A DNA stretch of 43,915 nucleotides from Solirubrobacteraceae bacterium (GTDB taxonomy: Bacteria > Actinomycetota > Thermoleophilia > Solirubrobacterales > Solirubrobacteraceae). Positions 7,591 through 15,864 of this stretch are shown piece by piece; position 1 is the stretch's first letter, and the number at the start of each line of letters is the position of its first letter. The position numbers and the translations under genes are program-made. Where the stretch lies: positions 1-43,915 of the forward strand of contig JADGPP010000024.1 of NCBI GenBank assembly GCA_017882375.1, written 5' to 3'. Under the pieces are notes generated by a model, which ran no database searches, was not told the origin of the DNA, and saw nothing but the letters and a program-made list of their open reading frames with translations.

Positions 7591-9105
7591 CTAGCGAACG
7601 GCCGATGTGCGACGCGCCGACAGGATCTCCGCAACCTCCGGCGGAAAGCGCCCGAGCAGCGCCAGGATCGCGAAGTAGACGGCGCTGGCAACAACGATGC
7701 CGATCAGCGGATGGACCGGCAGCAGCAGACCCACGGCGACCGCCGCGCCGCCGGCCACCCCCGCGGCGACGACGGTCATCAGCGGCAGCGCTACGCCGTC
7801 GGCGGCGCGCCTGAGCATCACGGCCTGGCTCACCGCGAGCCCGAGCTCGGCGACCAGCGCGGCCAGCGCGGCGCCGCGGGCACCGAGCGACGGGGCGAGG
7901 GCGAGCGTCAGGGACGCAGAGATCGCCAGGGCGAGCAGATTCGACATCAGCACCGCGCGAAACCGGCGCAGCGTCAGCAGCGGAAACCCGCAGGCGACCG
8001 CGACGAACGTCGCGAGCACGGCAGCGCCCTGGATGCGCAGCACGACGATCGCCGGGTCGGCTTTGTTCGCGGCGAGCACGTGGATCGCGAATTCGGCGCC
8101 CACCTCCAGGCACAGCACCAGCCACACGCCCGCGAACAGAGCAAGCTCGAAGATGCGCCCGCTGGCATAGTCGAAGCGCGCGCGGTCGTCTCGCTGTGCG
8201 CGAGCGAGGATCGGAAACGCCGCGCCGATCACCAGCCCAGGTATGCCGACGAGCACTTCGGTTATGCGAAACGAAGTGGCGAAGTAGCCCGTCTGAACGG
8301 CGCCGGCGACGACGGACATCAGCACGATCGACACGCGGAAGTAGACGACGTTCACGGCGCTGATCACCGCCCACGGGATCGTCTCGCGCAGCAGGTGCCA
8401 CCAGCGGCCCAGGTGAAAGGACGGACGCAGGCTCGTTTGGCCGATCACGAGCGGCAGCGTGAACAACAGCGACACGGCCGAGGCGGGAATCGCGACCGCC
8501 AACAGCGGCAGCACGCCCGCACCCGCGAGCACGAGCCCGACGAGCAGCGCGACGTTGACAACCTGGCGGACGAGTTCCGCGACCGATGCCCAGCCGAAGC
8601 GCAGCTCGGCCTGAAGCGTGACCGAAAGCAGGCTCTGCAGCAGCTGCAGCACCAAGCCGAAGCCCGCCAGCAGAGTGCCCAGCACGAGCGTCGTGCCATA
8701 GCCCGCGACAGCCGCAAAGGCGACCACCACGGCCACGCCGAGCAGCGTGAGAACGATGCGCATGCCCACCGCCGAGCGCATCATCTGTCGCTGGCGCGCA
8801 CCGCTCAGCGTCGCAAATTCGCGCAGCACGATGCTGTTCAGGCCGCCCTCGGTGAAGCCGCTGACGATCGTGACCAGTGAGAGCACCGACACGTAGCGCC
8901 CGAAGTCGGCGACGCCGAGGTGGCGAACCAACAGCGGCGCGGAGATCAGCGACAGCAGGATGCCCAGCACGTAGGCCCCGGTTCGCAGGACGCTCCCGCG
9001 AAGCGCCGCCGGCCCGGCGGCGCTGGTCCCGAGAAGATCGCTTTCCACCACCGCGATCGGCTCGGGCGGCGGCATGCCCGGCTCGACGGTGGTCATCGCG
9101 GACAT
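7591..9105 (-). CDS. Wzx-type polysaccharide flippase (MATE/MOP superfamily)
   Basis: About 504 residues with roughly 12-14 hydrophobic helices and few charges. The first helices (RTGAYVLGILLSLISAPLLVRHLGVADFGRYVSVLSLVTIVSGFTEGGLN, residues ~40-90) show the classic oligosaccharide flippase signature: short basic entry, 'LGxxxFGRY', then 'GL' on helix 2-3. These proteins move lipid-linked repeat units across the cytoplasmic membrane. Starts at ATG 9105 or ATG 9096 are both possible; an upstream in-frame start at 9129 adds only basic residues. It lies 37 bp downstream of the epimerase/reductase and 11 bp upstream of the methyltransferase, consistent with export of a glycan made by this operon and the two GT2 enzymes. 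Confidence 0.85.
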   Translation of the reverse strand: MSAMTTVEPGMPPPEPIAVVESDLLGTSAAGPAALRGSVLRTGAYVLGILLSLISAPLLVRHLGVADFGRYVSVLSLVTIVSGFTEGGLNSIVLREFATLSGARQRQMMRSAVGMRIVLTLLGVAVVVAFAAVAGYGTTLVLGTLLAGFGLVLQLLQSLLSVTLQAELRFGWASVAELVRQVVNVALLVGLVLAGAGVLPLLAVAIPASAVSLLFTLPLVIGQTSLRPSFHLGRWWHLLRETIPWAVISAVNVVYFRVSIVLMSVVAGAVQTGYFATSFRITEVLVGIPGLVIGAAFPILARAQRDDRARFDYASGRIFELALFAGVWLVLCLEVGAEFAIHVLAANKADPAIVVLRIQGAAVLATFVAVACGFPLLTLRRFRAVLMSNLLALAISASLTLALAPSLGARGAALAALVAELGLAVSQAVMLRRAADGVALPLMTVVAAGVAGGAAVAVGLLLPVHPLIGIVVASAVYFAILALLGRFPPEVAEILSARRTSAVR

Positions 9106-9142
9106 GCTACGCCAGCGACCCGCGCGCACGCCAATCGCGTGC

Positions 9143-10075
9143 TCAGGCGGGGCTACCCGGCGGCCGATCGGGCGATCCGGCGCCGGCTGCGAGCCGCTTG
9201 CGCCACCACGAGATCACGAGATCCAGGCCCTCATCGAGCTCGATCGAGGGGCTCCAGCGGACCTCGTCACGCAGTCGCCGAACATCGGCCACCAGCGAGG
9301 CCGGCTCGCCCTCGCGCGACGGCATGGCGCCCACCCGCAGCAGCTCCTCGGCCCCGATGCGCTGCGCGATCTGTCGGGCGAGCTCGCCCAGCACGGTCGC
9401 ATTTCCCGAGGCAACGTTGACGGCCCCCGTCACCGTGCTGTCGGCGAGCGCGGCAAACGCGGCGCCCGCGTCGGCGCTGTGGAGGAAGTCACGGACCTGC
9501 GAGCCATCGGTCATCGGCGCCGGCTCCCCCCGCAACAGGGCCACGATCAAAGAGGGCACGAAGCGCTCGGGCGCCTCGCGGGGGCCGTAGAGGAGGAACA
9601 GACGGCCCCAGGCCAGCTCAAAGCCCTCCTGCTCGGCGAGCGTTGCCGCGATCACGTGCAACCCGTGCTTGGCGGCACCGTAGAGCGTCGCTGGTTGCAG
9701 GGGACTGCTCTCGGAATAGCGCTCGCTCGACCACTCGTACTCCGCACAACTTCCAGCGAGCACCGCGCGCCTGCCGCCCGACGCCGCGAACTCCCTGAGC
9801 AGCTCCAGCGACGCTCCCACCCAGCGCAGGTTCTCCAACGAGGACCAGAACCTGCCGTGCTCGGCGTACCACGCGAGATGAACGAGGATCTCCGGCTCGA
9901 TCTCAGCCACGATCTCGCTCCCTGCGAGCAGGTCGGCCTCGTGCCAGGTCACGCCCGGGACAGCGGTGCCGGGATGGCGCGCCACCGCGTGCACCTCGTG
10001 ACCAGATCCCGCAAGCGCGGTGAGCGTGTGACGACCGATGAAGCCGCTCGCCCCGGTCAGCAGGACCCGGCTCAC
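9143..10075 (-). CDS. NAD(P)-dependent sugar epimerase/4-ketoreductase (extended SDR)
   Basis: 310 residues of the extended SDR family. It has the Rossmann motif TGASGFIG (7-14), a Thr/Ser-to-Ser active site region (AVLAGSCAEYEW), and the catalytic Y132-x3-K136 in LYGAAKHGLH. Substrate-side motifs (RLFLLYGP, VRDFLHSADAG, NVASGNATVLGELA) fit nucleotide-sugar epimerases and reductases such as RfbJ/abequose-type synthases. Its likely role is reduction of the C4 ketone of the CDP-keto-sugar made upstream. The GTG start at 10075 overlaps the stop of the 3,5-epimerase gene in a GTGA junction, so the two are translationally coupled. Exact stereochemistry cannot be told from sequence. Confidence 0.8.
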   Translation of the reverse strand: MSRVLLTGASGFIGRHTLTALAGSGHEVHAVARHPGTAVPGVTWHEADLLAGSEIVAEIEPEILVHLAWYAEHGRFWSSLENLRWVGASLELLREFAASGGRRAVLAGSCAEYEWSSERYSESSPLQPATLYGAAKHGLHVIAATLAEQEGFELAWGRLFLLYGPREAPERFVPSLIVALLRGEPAPMTDGSQVRDFLHSADAGAAFAALADSTVTGAVNVASGNATVLGELARQIAQRIGAEELLRVGAMPSREGEPASLVADVRRLRDEVRWSPSIELDEGLDLVISWWRKRLAAGAGSPDRPPGSPA

Positions 10076-10608
10076 GGCCGAAAGTCGGCGAAGGCGCGGT
10101 CGCGCTCGGAGACGATCCGCTCGCCATCGGGCTCCGGCCATTGAATCGCGAACGCCGGGTCGTCCCAGCGCACGCCTCGCGCCGCCTCGGGCACGTACGG
10201 ATTGCCCATCTGGTAGAGCACTTCGGCGTCGTCTGAGAGCGTCTGAAAGCCGTGCGCGAGCCCCGGCGGGATGTAGAAGGCCAGGCGATTGTCGGCGCTC
10301 AGCTCCACGCCGTGCCAGCGGCGCAGGGTGGGCGAGCCGCCGCGCAGGTCGACGGCGACGTCGAAGATCGCCCCGCGCACGCAGCGCACGAGCTTTGACT
10401 CGCCGTGCGGCTCTGCCTGGTAGTGCATCCCGCGCAGCGTCCCGCGGCGGGCGTTGAAGGAGGCGTTGCACTGCACCACCGCCGGGTTCAGGCCGCGCGC
10501 GGCGAACTCGCCGGCGTCGAACGTCCGCGCGAACCAGCCGCGCTCGTCGCCGAGCAGATCGAGATCGACGACCCACGCTCCGTTCAGCGGCGTCTCGATG
10601 AAGCGCAT
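10072..10608 (-). CDS. dTDP-4-dehydrorhamnose 3,5-epimerase-like cupin (RmlC/RfbC family)
   Basis: 178 residues, the usual RmlC length. Diagnostic parts are the FIETPL start, DERGWFARTF, QCNASFNARRGTLRGMHYQ with the catalytic His62, and GLAHGFQTLSDDAEVLYQMG with Tyr132 as the candidate acid, then VRWDDPAFAIQWP. The family inverts C3 and/or C5 of 4-keto-6-deoxy nucleotide sugars. Because the neighbours make a CDP rather than a dTDP sugar and a C-methyltransferase sits next door, it probably acts on a CDP-4-keto-3-C-methyl-6-deoxyhexose. ATG 10608 shares one base with the stop of the methyltransferase gene (TGATG). The 16-residue upstream extension in the open frame is not family-like. Confidence 0.85.
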   Translation of the reverse strand: MRFIETPLNGAWVVDLDLLGDERGWFARTFDAGEFAARGLNPAVVQCNASFNARRGTLRGMHYQAEPHGESKLVRCVRGAIFDVAVDLRGGSPTLRRWHGVELSADNRLAFYIPPGLAHGFQTLSDDAEVLYQMGNPYVPEAARGVRWDDPAFAIQWPEPDGERIVSERDRAFADFRP

Positions 10609-11837
10609 CAGAGCAGCGTCAGCTCCGGCGTGCGCGCCGCGAACCGTCCACCCCACTCGCCGATGAATTGCAGCTGCGCGACGATCTCATCCTTGAGGTT
10701 CCAAGGAAGGATCAGCACGACGTCCGGACGGTCCTGACGCAGCTGGTCGGGCGAGCGGATCGGGATGTGGCTGCCCGGCAGGAAGTGCCCCTGCTTGTGC
10801 GGGTTCAGATCGCAGGTGTACTCGATCATGTCGCGCCGCACGCCGCAGTAGTTCAGCAGCGTGTTGCCCTTCGCCGGCGCGCCATAGGCGGCGACGCGCA
10901 GGCCCTGCTCCTTGAGGTCGATCAGGAAGCGCAGGATCTGGCGCTTGTCCTGCTCGACGCGCCGCCCGTAGCCCGCATAGGTCTCCAGGCGCTGCAAGCC
11001 GGTGGCCCGCTCGCGCTCGGCCAGCTCGCGCGCGGACGCGCTCTCGGGCTTGCCCGCGTCCTCGGCGTGGGCGGCGTAGATGCGCAGCGACCCGCCGTGC
11101 GTGGGCAGCTCCTGCACGTCGAACAGGCGCAGCCCGTGGGCGGCGAACACGGCGCTGACGGTGAGGAAGGAGAAGTAGGAGAAGTGCTCGTGATAGATCG
11201 TGTCCCACTGGTTGTCCTCGATCAGACGCATCAGGTGCGGGAACTCCATCGTGATCACGCCGCCGGGCTTCAGCAGCACCTTCATGCCGGCGACGAAGTC
11301 GTTGAGGTCGGGCACGTGCGCGAGCACGTTGTTGCCGAGCAGCAGGTCCGCCGCCGACTCGCCGGCGAGCCCGCGCGCGACGTCCTCGCCGAAGAACTCC
11401 ACGATCGTCGGTATGCCCTTCTCGACGGCGACCTCGGCGACGTTGGCGGCCGGCTCGATCCCCAGCACCGATATCTGACGATCGCGAAAGAACTGCAGCA
11501 GGTAACCGTCGTTGGAGGCGATCTCCACGACGTGGCTGGCGCCGTCCAGGCTCAGTCGCTCGATCATCTGCTCGGCGTAGCGGCGGCTGTGCTCCAGCCA
11601 GCTGGACGAGTACGAGGAGAAGTACGCGTAGTCGGAGAAGATCTGCTCGGGCGTCTCGAACTCCTCCAGCTGCACGAGAAAGCATTTCGCGCAGACGAGC
11701 GCGCGCAGCGGGTAGAACGGCTCCATCGCGTTGACGCGCTCGGCCGGCAGGTAGGCGTTTGCCAGCGGCGACATCCCCAGATCGGCGAACACCGCCTCCA
11801 CCGGCGCGCCGCAGAATCGGCAGGCGGTCGCCGTCAT
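10608..11837 (-). CDS. sugar C-methyltransferase (NovU/TylCIII-like, three-domain)
   Basis: 409 residues, the normal length for sugar C-3/C-5 methyltransferases. An N-terminal zinc site (C6-x2-C9 and C49-x2-C52, Methyltransf_13 type) leads to SPLANAYL and QIFSDYAYFSSYSSSWLEHSR. The SAM-binding core (HVVEIASNDGYLL, 102-114) then precedes the active-site block YHEHFSYFSFLTV, whose His/Glu/Tyr pattern is typical. The C-terminal Methyltransf_14 domain (VAAYGAPAKGNTLLNYCG, then DLNPHKQGHFLPGSHIPI) is complete. It should add a methyl from SAM to carbon next to the ketone of a CDP-4-keto-6-deoxysugar. It overlaps rfbG by four bases (ATGA) and the 3,5-epimerase by one. Confidence 0.85.
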   Translation of the reverse strand: MTATACRFCGAPVEAVFADLGMSPLANAYLPAERVNAMEPFYPLRALVCAKCFLVQLEEFETPEQIFSDYAYFSSYSSSWLEHSRRYAEQMIERLSLDGASHVVEIASNDGYLLQFFRDRQISVLGIEPAANVAEVAVEKGIPTIVEFFGEDVARGLAGESAADLLLGNNVLAHVPDLNDFVAGMKVLLKPGGVITMEFPHLMRLIEDNQWDTIYHEHFSYFSFLTVSAVFAAHGLRLFDVQELPTHGGSLRIYAAHAEDAGKPESASARELAERERATGLQRLETYAGYGRRVEQDKRQILRFLIDLKEQGLRVAAYGAPAKGNTLLNYCGVRRDMIEYTCDLNPHKQGHFLPGSHIPIRSPDQLRQDRPDVVLILPWNLKDEIVAQLQFIGEWGGRFAARTPELTLL

Positions 11838-12934
11838 GCCGAGTCGGCGGCGTACGAGAAGGCCTCGATCTGCCCGAGCGTCACCGCACGCATGTCCGCT
11901 CCGTCGCGCAGCGCCTGATACCACTCGACGATGCTCTGCAGCGCCTCGTGCAGGCCGACCGGCGGGCGCCAGCCGAGCTGCTGGCGGGCGCGCGAGGAGT
12001 CCAGCTTGAGGTAGCGCGCCTCGTGCGGATGCGGGCCGTCGTCGAGCGTCCAGCCCAGCTCCGCCGGCCACAGCTCGGCGATCCGCTCGACCAGCCAGCC
12101 GACCGGGCGCGCATCCGCGTCGGAGGGTCCGAAGTTCCAGCCCGCTGCGTGCTCCGCCGACTCGTACAGGGCCTGCGCGAGCACCAGATAGCCGCTGAGC
12201 GGGTTGAGCACGTGCTGCCACGGGCGGATCGAGTTGGGGTTGCGCACGCGCGCCGGCTCGCCGGCCAGCGCGGCGCGCATGATGTCCGGCACCAGGCGGT
12301 CCTCGCCCCAGTCGCCGCCGCCGATCACGTTGCCCGCCCGCGCCGAGGCGATGCGCGGGCCGTCGGGGTCGGCGAAGAAGGAGCTGCGAAAGGCGCTCGT
12401 CACGAGCTCCGCGCAGCCCTTGGAGTTGGAGTACGGGTCGTGCCCGCCCATCGGCTCGTCCTCGCGGTAGCCCCACTCCCATTCGCGGTTCTCATAGCAC
12501 TTGTCCGAGGTGACGTTGACGACCGCGCGCACGCCCTCGCCGTGGCGGCGCACCGCGTCGAGCACGTTGACCGTGCCCATCACGTTCGTCGCATACGTGT
12601 CGCGCGGCTCGACGAACGAGCGCCGCACGAGCGACTGCGCGGCCATGTGCACGATCACCTCGGGCCGGCTGGCGGCGACCGCGCGCGCGACCGACTCGGC
12701 GTCGCGCACGTCGCCCTCGATGCTCTCCATGCCCTCACCCACGCGCGCCAGGTCGTGCAGCGACGGTTGCGTCGGCGGACCGGAGGAGAACCCCGTCACG
12801 CGCGCGCCGAGCGACTGCAGCCACAGCGCCAGCCAGGTGCCCTTGAAGCCGGAGTGGCCGGTGACCAGCACGCGCCGCTCGCGCCAGAAGTCCGGGTCGA
12901 CGACCGCCGGAGCTGCCGAGGAGGAGTCGCTCAT
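11834..12934 (-). CDS. rfbG: CDP-glucose 4,6-dehydratase
   Basis: 366 residues of the extended SDR family. The dinucleotide motif TGHSGFKGTW (25-34), where 'HSGFKG' marks CDP-glucose 4,6-dehydratase rather than RmlB, is followed by HMAAQSLVRRSF, the VVNVTSDKCYEN active-site strand, and Y168-x3-K172 in DPYSNSKGCAE. RAGNVIGGGDWGEDRLVPD and NPNSIRPWQHVLNPLSGYL are also diagnostic. It converts CDP-D-glucose into CDP-4-keto-6-deoxy-D-glucose with bound NAD. It lies 4 bp after rfbF, which makes its substrate, and overlaps the C-methyltransferase, so the three are clearly one translation unit. Confidence 0.93.
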   Translation of the reverse strand: MSDSSSAAPAVVDPDFWRERRVLVTGHSGFKGTWLALWLQSLGARVTGFSSGPPTQPSLHDLARVGEGMESIEGDVRDAESVARAVAASRPEVIVHMAAQSLVRRSFVEPRDTYATNVMGTVNVLDAVRRHGEGVRAVVNVTSDKCYENREWEWGYREDEPMGGHDPYSNSKGCAELVTSAFRSSFFADPDGPRIASARAGNVIGGGDWGEDRLVPDIMRAALAGEPARVRNPNSIRPWQHVLNPLSGYLVLAQALYESAEHAAGWNFGPSDADARPVGWLVERIAELWPAELGWTLDDGPHPHEARYLKLDSSRARQQLGWRPPVGLHEALQSIVEWYQALRDGADMRAVTLGQIEAFSYAADSA

Positions 12935-12938
12935 CGGT

Positions 12939-13709
12939 CTATGTCCACGTCCGCCACGGAGGCGTTCCCGAGCTCCACAGCTGCTCGAGGTGATGACGGT
13001 CGCGCAGCGTGTCCATCGCCTGCCAGAAGCCCTCGTGGCGATAGCAGGAGAGCTGACCGTCGCGCGCGAGCGAGCGCATCGGGCCCTGCTCCCAGACGGT
13101 GTCCGCGCCGTCGATGTAGCGCCCGACGTCGGGCGAGAGCACGAAGAAGCCGCCGTTGGTCCAGCCGCCGTCGCCGCGCGGCTTCTCCTCGAACTCGCGC
13201 ACGCGCGCCCCCTCGACGTCGAGCGCGCCGAAGCGACCCGGCGGCTGCACGGCGGTGACCGTCGCGCTGGTCCCCTGTTCGCGATGGAAGGCCACGAGCG
13301 CCGTGATGTCGATGTCGGCGAGGCCGTCGCCGTAGGTGAAGCAGAAGTCCTCGTCGCCCACGTACGGCAGCACGCGCGCCAGGCGCCCGCCCGTCATCGT
13401 CTGCTCGCCCGTGTCGACGAGCGTCACGCGCCACGGCTCGGTCTCGGAGCGATGGACCTCCATGTCGCCCGAAGCCAGGTCGAAGGTCACGTCGCACGTG
13501 TGCAGGTAGTAGTTGGCGAAGTACTCCTTGATCAGATAGCCCTTGTAGCCGAGGCAGATCACGAAATCCTCGATGCCGTGGGCGGCGTACAGCTTCATGA
13601 TGTGCCAGAGCATCGGCTTGCCGCCGATCTCCACCATCGGCTTGGGACGCACGGCGGTCTCCTCGCTGAGTCGCGAGCCGAAGCCACCGGCCAGGATCAC
13701 GGCCTTCAC
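12939..13709 (-). CDS. rfbF: glucose-1-phosphate cytidylyltransferase
   Basis: 256 residues, matching RfbF. The nucleotide-binding signature [20 protein letters not shown] (6-25) is complete, and [55 protein letters not shown] and [10 protein letters not shown] follow in family order. GYKG/YFANYY and TYGDGLAD separate it from dTDP-glucose or UDP-glucose enzymes. It joins CTP and glucose-1-phosphate to give CDP-glucose and pyrophosphate. It is the first gene of the minus-strand sugar operon, so a promoter should lie in 13710-13801, just after the stop of the secreted-protein gene. Confidence 0.93.
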   Translation of the reverse strand: MKAVILAGGFGSRLSEETAVRPKPMVEIGGKPMLWHIMKLYAAHGIEDFVICLGYKGYLIKEYFANYYLHTCDVTFDLASGDMEVHRSETEPWRVTLVDTGEQTMTGGRLARVLPYVGDEDFCFTYGDGLADIDITALVAFHREQGTSATVTAVQPPGRFGALDVEGARVREFEEKPRGDGGWTNGGFFVLSPDVGRYIDGADTVWEQGPMRSLARDGQLSCYRHEGFWQAMDTLRDRHHLEQLWSSGTPPWRTWT

Positions 13710-13801
13710 GGCGAGCAGGTTATTGAACGGCTCAGCGGCCCACAGCCGTCGCGGCGCCGGCGGGCACGCGAGAGCGCGGGCCGACCGCGGTCCTGCGGGT
13801 G

Positions 13802-15472
13802 TCAGCGCTCGTGCACGGCGACGACGTTCGACGCTCCGCCGGCGAACGGGAAGTCGGACTCCGGTTCAGAGCGAGCGCGGAAGCGGTAGTCGGCGGGGCC
13901 CGGGAACTTGAAGCGGTAGGACGCGCGATAGCGCCCGCGCGCATCCGTGCGTACGACCTTGAACTCGATCCACGCGCTGCCCGGCGAGCGCGCCTCGAGC
14001 ACGAGCTGCTTGCCGCCCTGCGGGATCGGGCCGCCGCGCAGGCTCCCGTGGAAGAAGATGCTGCGCCCGACGCTCGTCGTGTGCGGCGACACGCGCAGCG
14101 CGATCCCCGCGCGCACGTTCAACGTGAGCGTGCGCGTGGCGACGGCAAGTGCGTCGCCGACGTGCGCGCGATAGGCGAAGCGCAGCGATTTCGACGACGC
14201 GCCGCCGGCGATGCGCACGCTGAAGCGCCCGTCCGGGCCAGTCTGCGGGCCCGTCATCTGCACCGGACGCGCGCCCGCATAGGACGGCGTCACGCGCATG
14301 TCGATCGCCGCCCCCGCGATCGGCACCCCGCCCGGCCCGGTCAACCGGCCCGCGAGCGTCCGCGCGCGGCCGAAGCCGGTCGTGACGCTCGCCCTGCGCG
14401 TGCCACTCCAGCGCACCGACAGGGTCGCCTGCGCCGACGCGTTCGTGCCGTTCGCCGCGCCCGGCGCGGGCGCATTGGCGACCGCCACGCTCCTGTCCAG
14501 CACCGGCGCGGCGTTGCCCGCCGCATCGATCACGCTCACGACCAGATGGTGCGCGCCGTTGCCCACCTTCGTCGTGTCGAACGGGACGTCGACGCTCACC
14601 GACGGCTCGCACGGCTGCACGTACTCAAACGCCGCCAGCCCATCCGTCGTCTGCCCAACATCCCTGCAGCGCCCGCCATTGGAGTCGAGCACCGTTCGCT
14701 GAACCACCTGCCCGTCGACGCTGAACAGCGCCTCGTACACACCCGACCCCGCGTCGGTTGCGTCAAACGCCAGATCGCTCTGCCCCAACACCGTCGGCGC
14801 ACTCGCCAAGTCGCCGCTCACGTTGCTCGCATGCGGGCCTTCGTTCTCTTCCAGCGTCAGGTCGGCGGCGTAGACGTAGCTGACCGCGGCAAACCCGTTT
14901 GGATCGCCCGTGTTTAGTTCGCAAACGTGTCCCGGTATCACCCCACAGTTCGCGTTCACGGACAGTCGTGATCCGAGCGAGCTGGCAGGTACGGGCACGC
15001 GATTCTGCGGCGAGAAGACGGTCGAGAATGTGCCCAACTGCTGGCAGCCAAGCGTGTAGATGCATTCGTCGAACGCGAGGTTTTCGTTGGGTCCGGTCAT
15101 CCACAGCTGGTAGGTCGCGGTTTCGGCGCTGTGACCGTGGACATAGCCGGCTCGCCAGAGGGTTGCGCCTGAGATGCTCGTGTCCGCCGGGCTGGCGAAC
15201 GCCCACGTTGCCTTGTCGATCTCCGCCCCATGAATCGTCTGATCGCCGAGCGCCGCGACGAGCGCGCCGCCTTCGGGGCACGTGTTCAGCGCGAAGTCAT
15301 CGAACGCTCCGCCGGCCGCGACAGACCCGCTCCACCCATCAGCCGGAGCGGTTTCGCCGGACGGCGTGCGGCACGAGTACACGTGGTAGCGGCCGGCGTG
15401 CGCGGCGACAGCGCTCAGCGCAAGCGCGAGGCTCGCCGCGAGCGTGGCCAGCTTGAAGATCCGTCTTGCCAT
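13802..15472 (-). CDS. large secreted protein, lectin-like N-terminus and Ig/carboxypeptidase-regulatory-like C-terminus
   Basis: 556 residues with a clear Sec signal peptide ([26 protein letters not shown], cleavage after AHA near residue 26). The mature N-terminus ([21 protein letters not shown]) begins a ~190-residue, Cys-containing beta-rich domain of a type seen in Solirubrobacterales exported proteins, function unknown to me. A middle segment resembles Ig-like/Big modules ([22 protein letters not shown]...[12 protein letters not shown]). The C-terminal half has two carboxypeptidase-regulatory-like sandwiches ([19 protein letters not shown]...[11 protein letters not shown] and a second ending [13 protein letters not shown]). 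No sortase motif or anchor helix is seen. It sits just upstream of rfbF in the same direction. Confidence 0.6.
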   Translation of the reverse strand: MARRIFKLATLAASLALALSAVAAHAGRYHVYSCRTPSGETAPADGWSGSVAAGGAFDDFALNTCPEGGALVAALGDQTIHGAEIDKATWAFASPADTSISGATLWRAGYVHGHSAETATYQLWMTGPNENLAFDECIYTLGCQQLGTFSTVFSPQNRVPVPASSLGSRLSVNANCGVIPGHVCELNTGDPNGFAAVSYVYAADLTLEENEGPHASNVSGDLASAPTVLGQSDLAFDATDAGSGVYEALFSVDGQVVQRTVLDSNGGRCRDVGQTTDGLAAFEYVQPCEPSVSVDVPFDTTKVGNGAHHLVVSVIDAAGNAAPVLDRSVAVANAPAPGAANGTNASAQATLSVRWSGTRRASVTTGFGRARTLAGRLTGPGGVPIAGAAIDMRVTPSYAGARPVQMTGPQTGPDGRFSVRIAGGASSKSLRFAYRAHVGDALAVATRTLTLNVRAGIALRVSPHTTSVGRSIFFHGSLRGGPIPQGGKQLVLEARSPGSAWIEFKVVRTDARGRYRASYRFKFPGPADYRFRARSEPESDFPFAGGASNVVAVHER

Positions 15473-15662
15473 ACCATCCGTATGTCGTTGAGAGGAGCCT
15501 CATGCCCCCCTTCGGAATTGTCCCACTCCGCCGACGTGGCGGCAACCAGCATCGGCGATGGGCCCGGAGAGCGCAGACGTGTGTCAGCGCGTCTGCGACT
15601 GGAGGCTAGATGCGGGCGCATCGCGCTTCATACAGCGGCCTCTGGTGGCGCTCGTGCCGCTG

Positions 15663-15807
15663 GCGATAGCCATGGTATTTACGCGGCGGGGGCTGGGTGT
15701 GTGCATGTGCCGCCGGCGATAGCCATGGTATTTACGCAGCGGGGACTGGGTGTGTGCAAGAACACGCAGCGATAGCCATAGTATCTACATTGTATATACG
15801 ATTGCTA
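15663..15807. repeat. 53-bp tandem repeat array with an inverted copy of its core
   Basis: Three direct units start at 15663, 15716 and 15769, exactly 53 bp apart. Units 1 and 2 share GCGATAGCCATGGTATTTACGC and a following GGGTGTGTGCA; unit 3 keeps GCGATAGCCATAGTATCTAC. Unit 3 is followed after three bases by an inverted, diverged core (15792-15807), which gives a 16-bp imperfect stem matching at 13 of 16 positions with the core at 15773-15788. The array lies between the ends of the P450 gene and the start of the secreted-protein gene. Related cores occur at 20975-21041. No coding potential is seen. Confidence 0.8.
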
Positions 15808-15864
15808 CCGCAACGCGTAAAACGAAACACACACCTCAGGAGCCGCAGCGGGCTGCTCTCGCGC

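Noticed and set aside
7495-8880. 461-codon plus-strand open frame opposite the flippase and methyltransferase genes
   Set aside because: Its product is low-complexity His/Arg/Gln/Asp with no domain, and it mirrors the hydrophobic flippase codons on the other strand; a typical GC-rich shadow frame.
11759-13258. 499-codon plus-strand open frame across rfbG
   Set aside because: Arg/Val/His-rich shadow; rfbF and rfbG on the minus strand are unambiguous by motif.
15663-15807. CRISPR array
   Set aside because: Unit is 53 bp, the 'spacers' between cores are themselves repeated in units 1 and 2, only three units exist and no cas gene is nearby.
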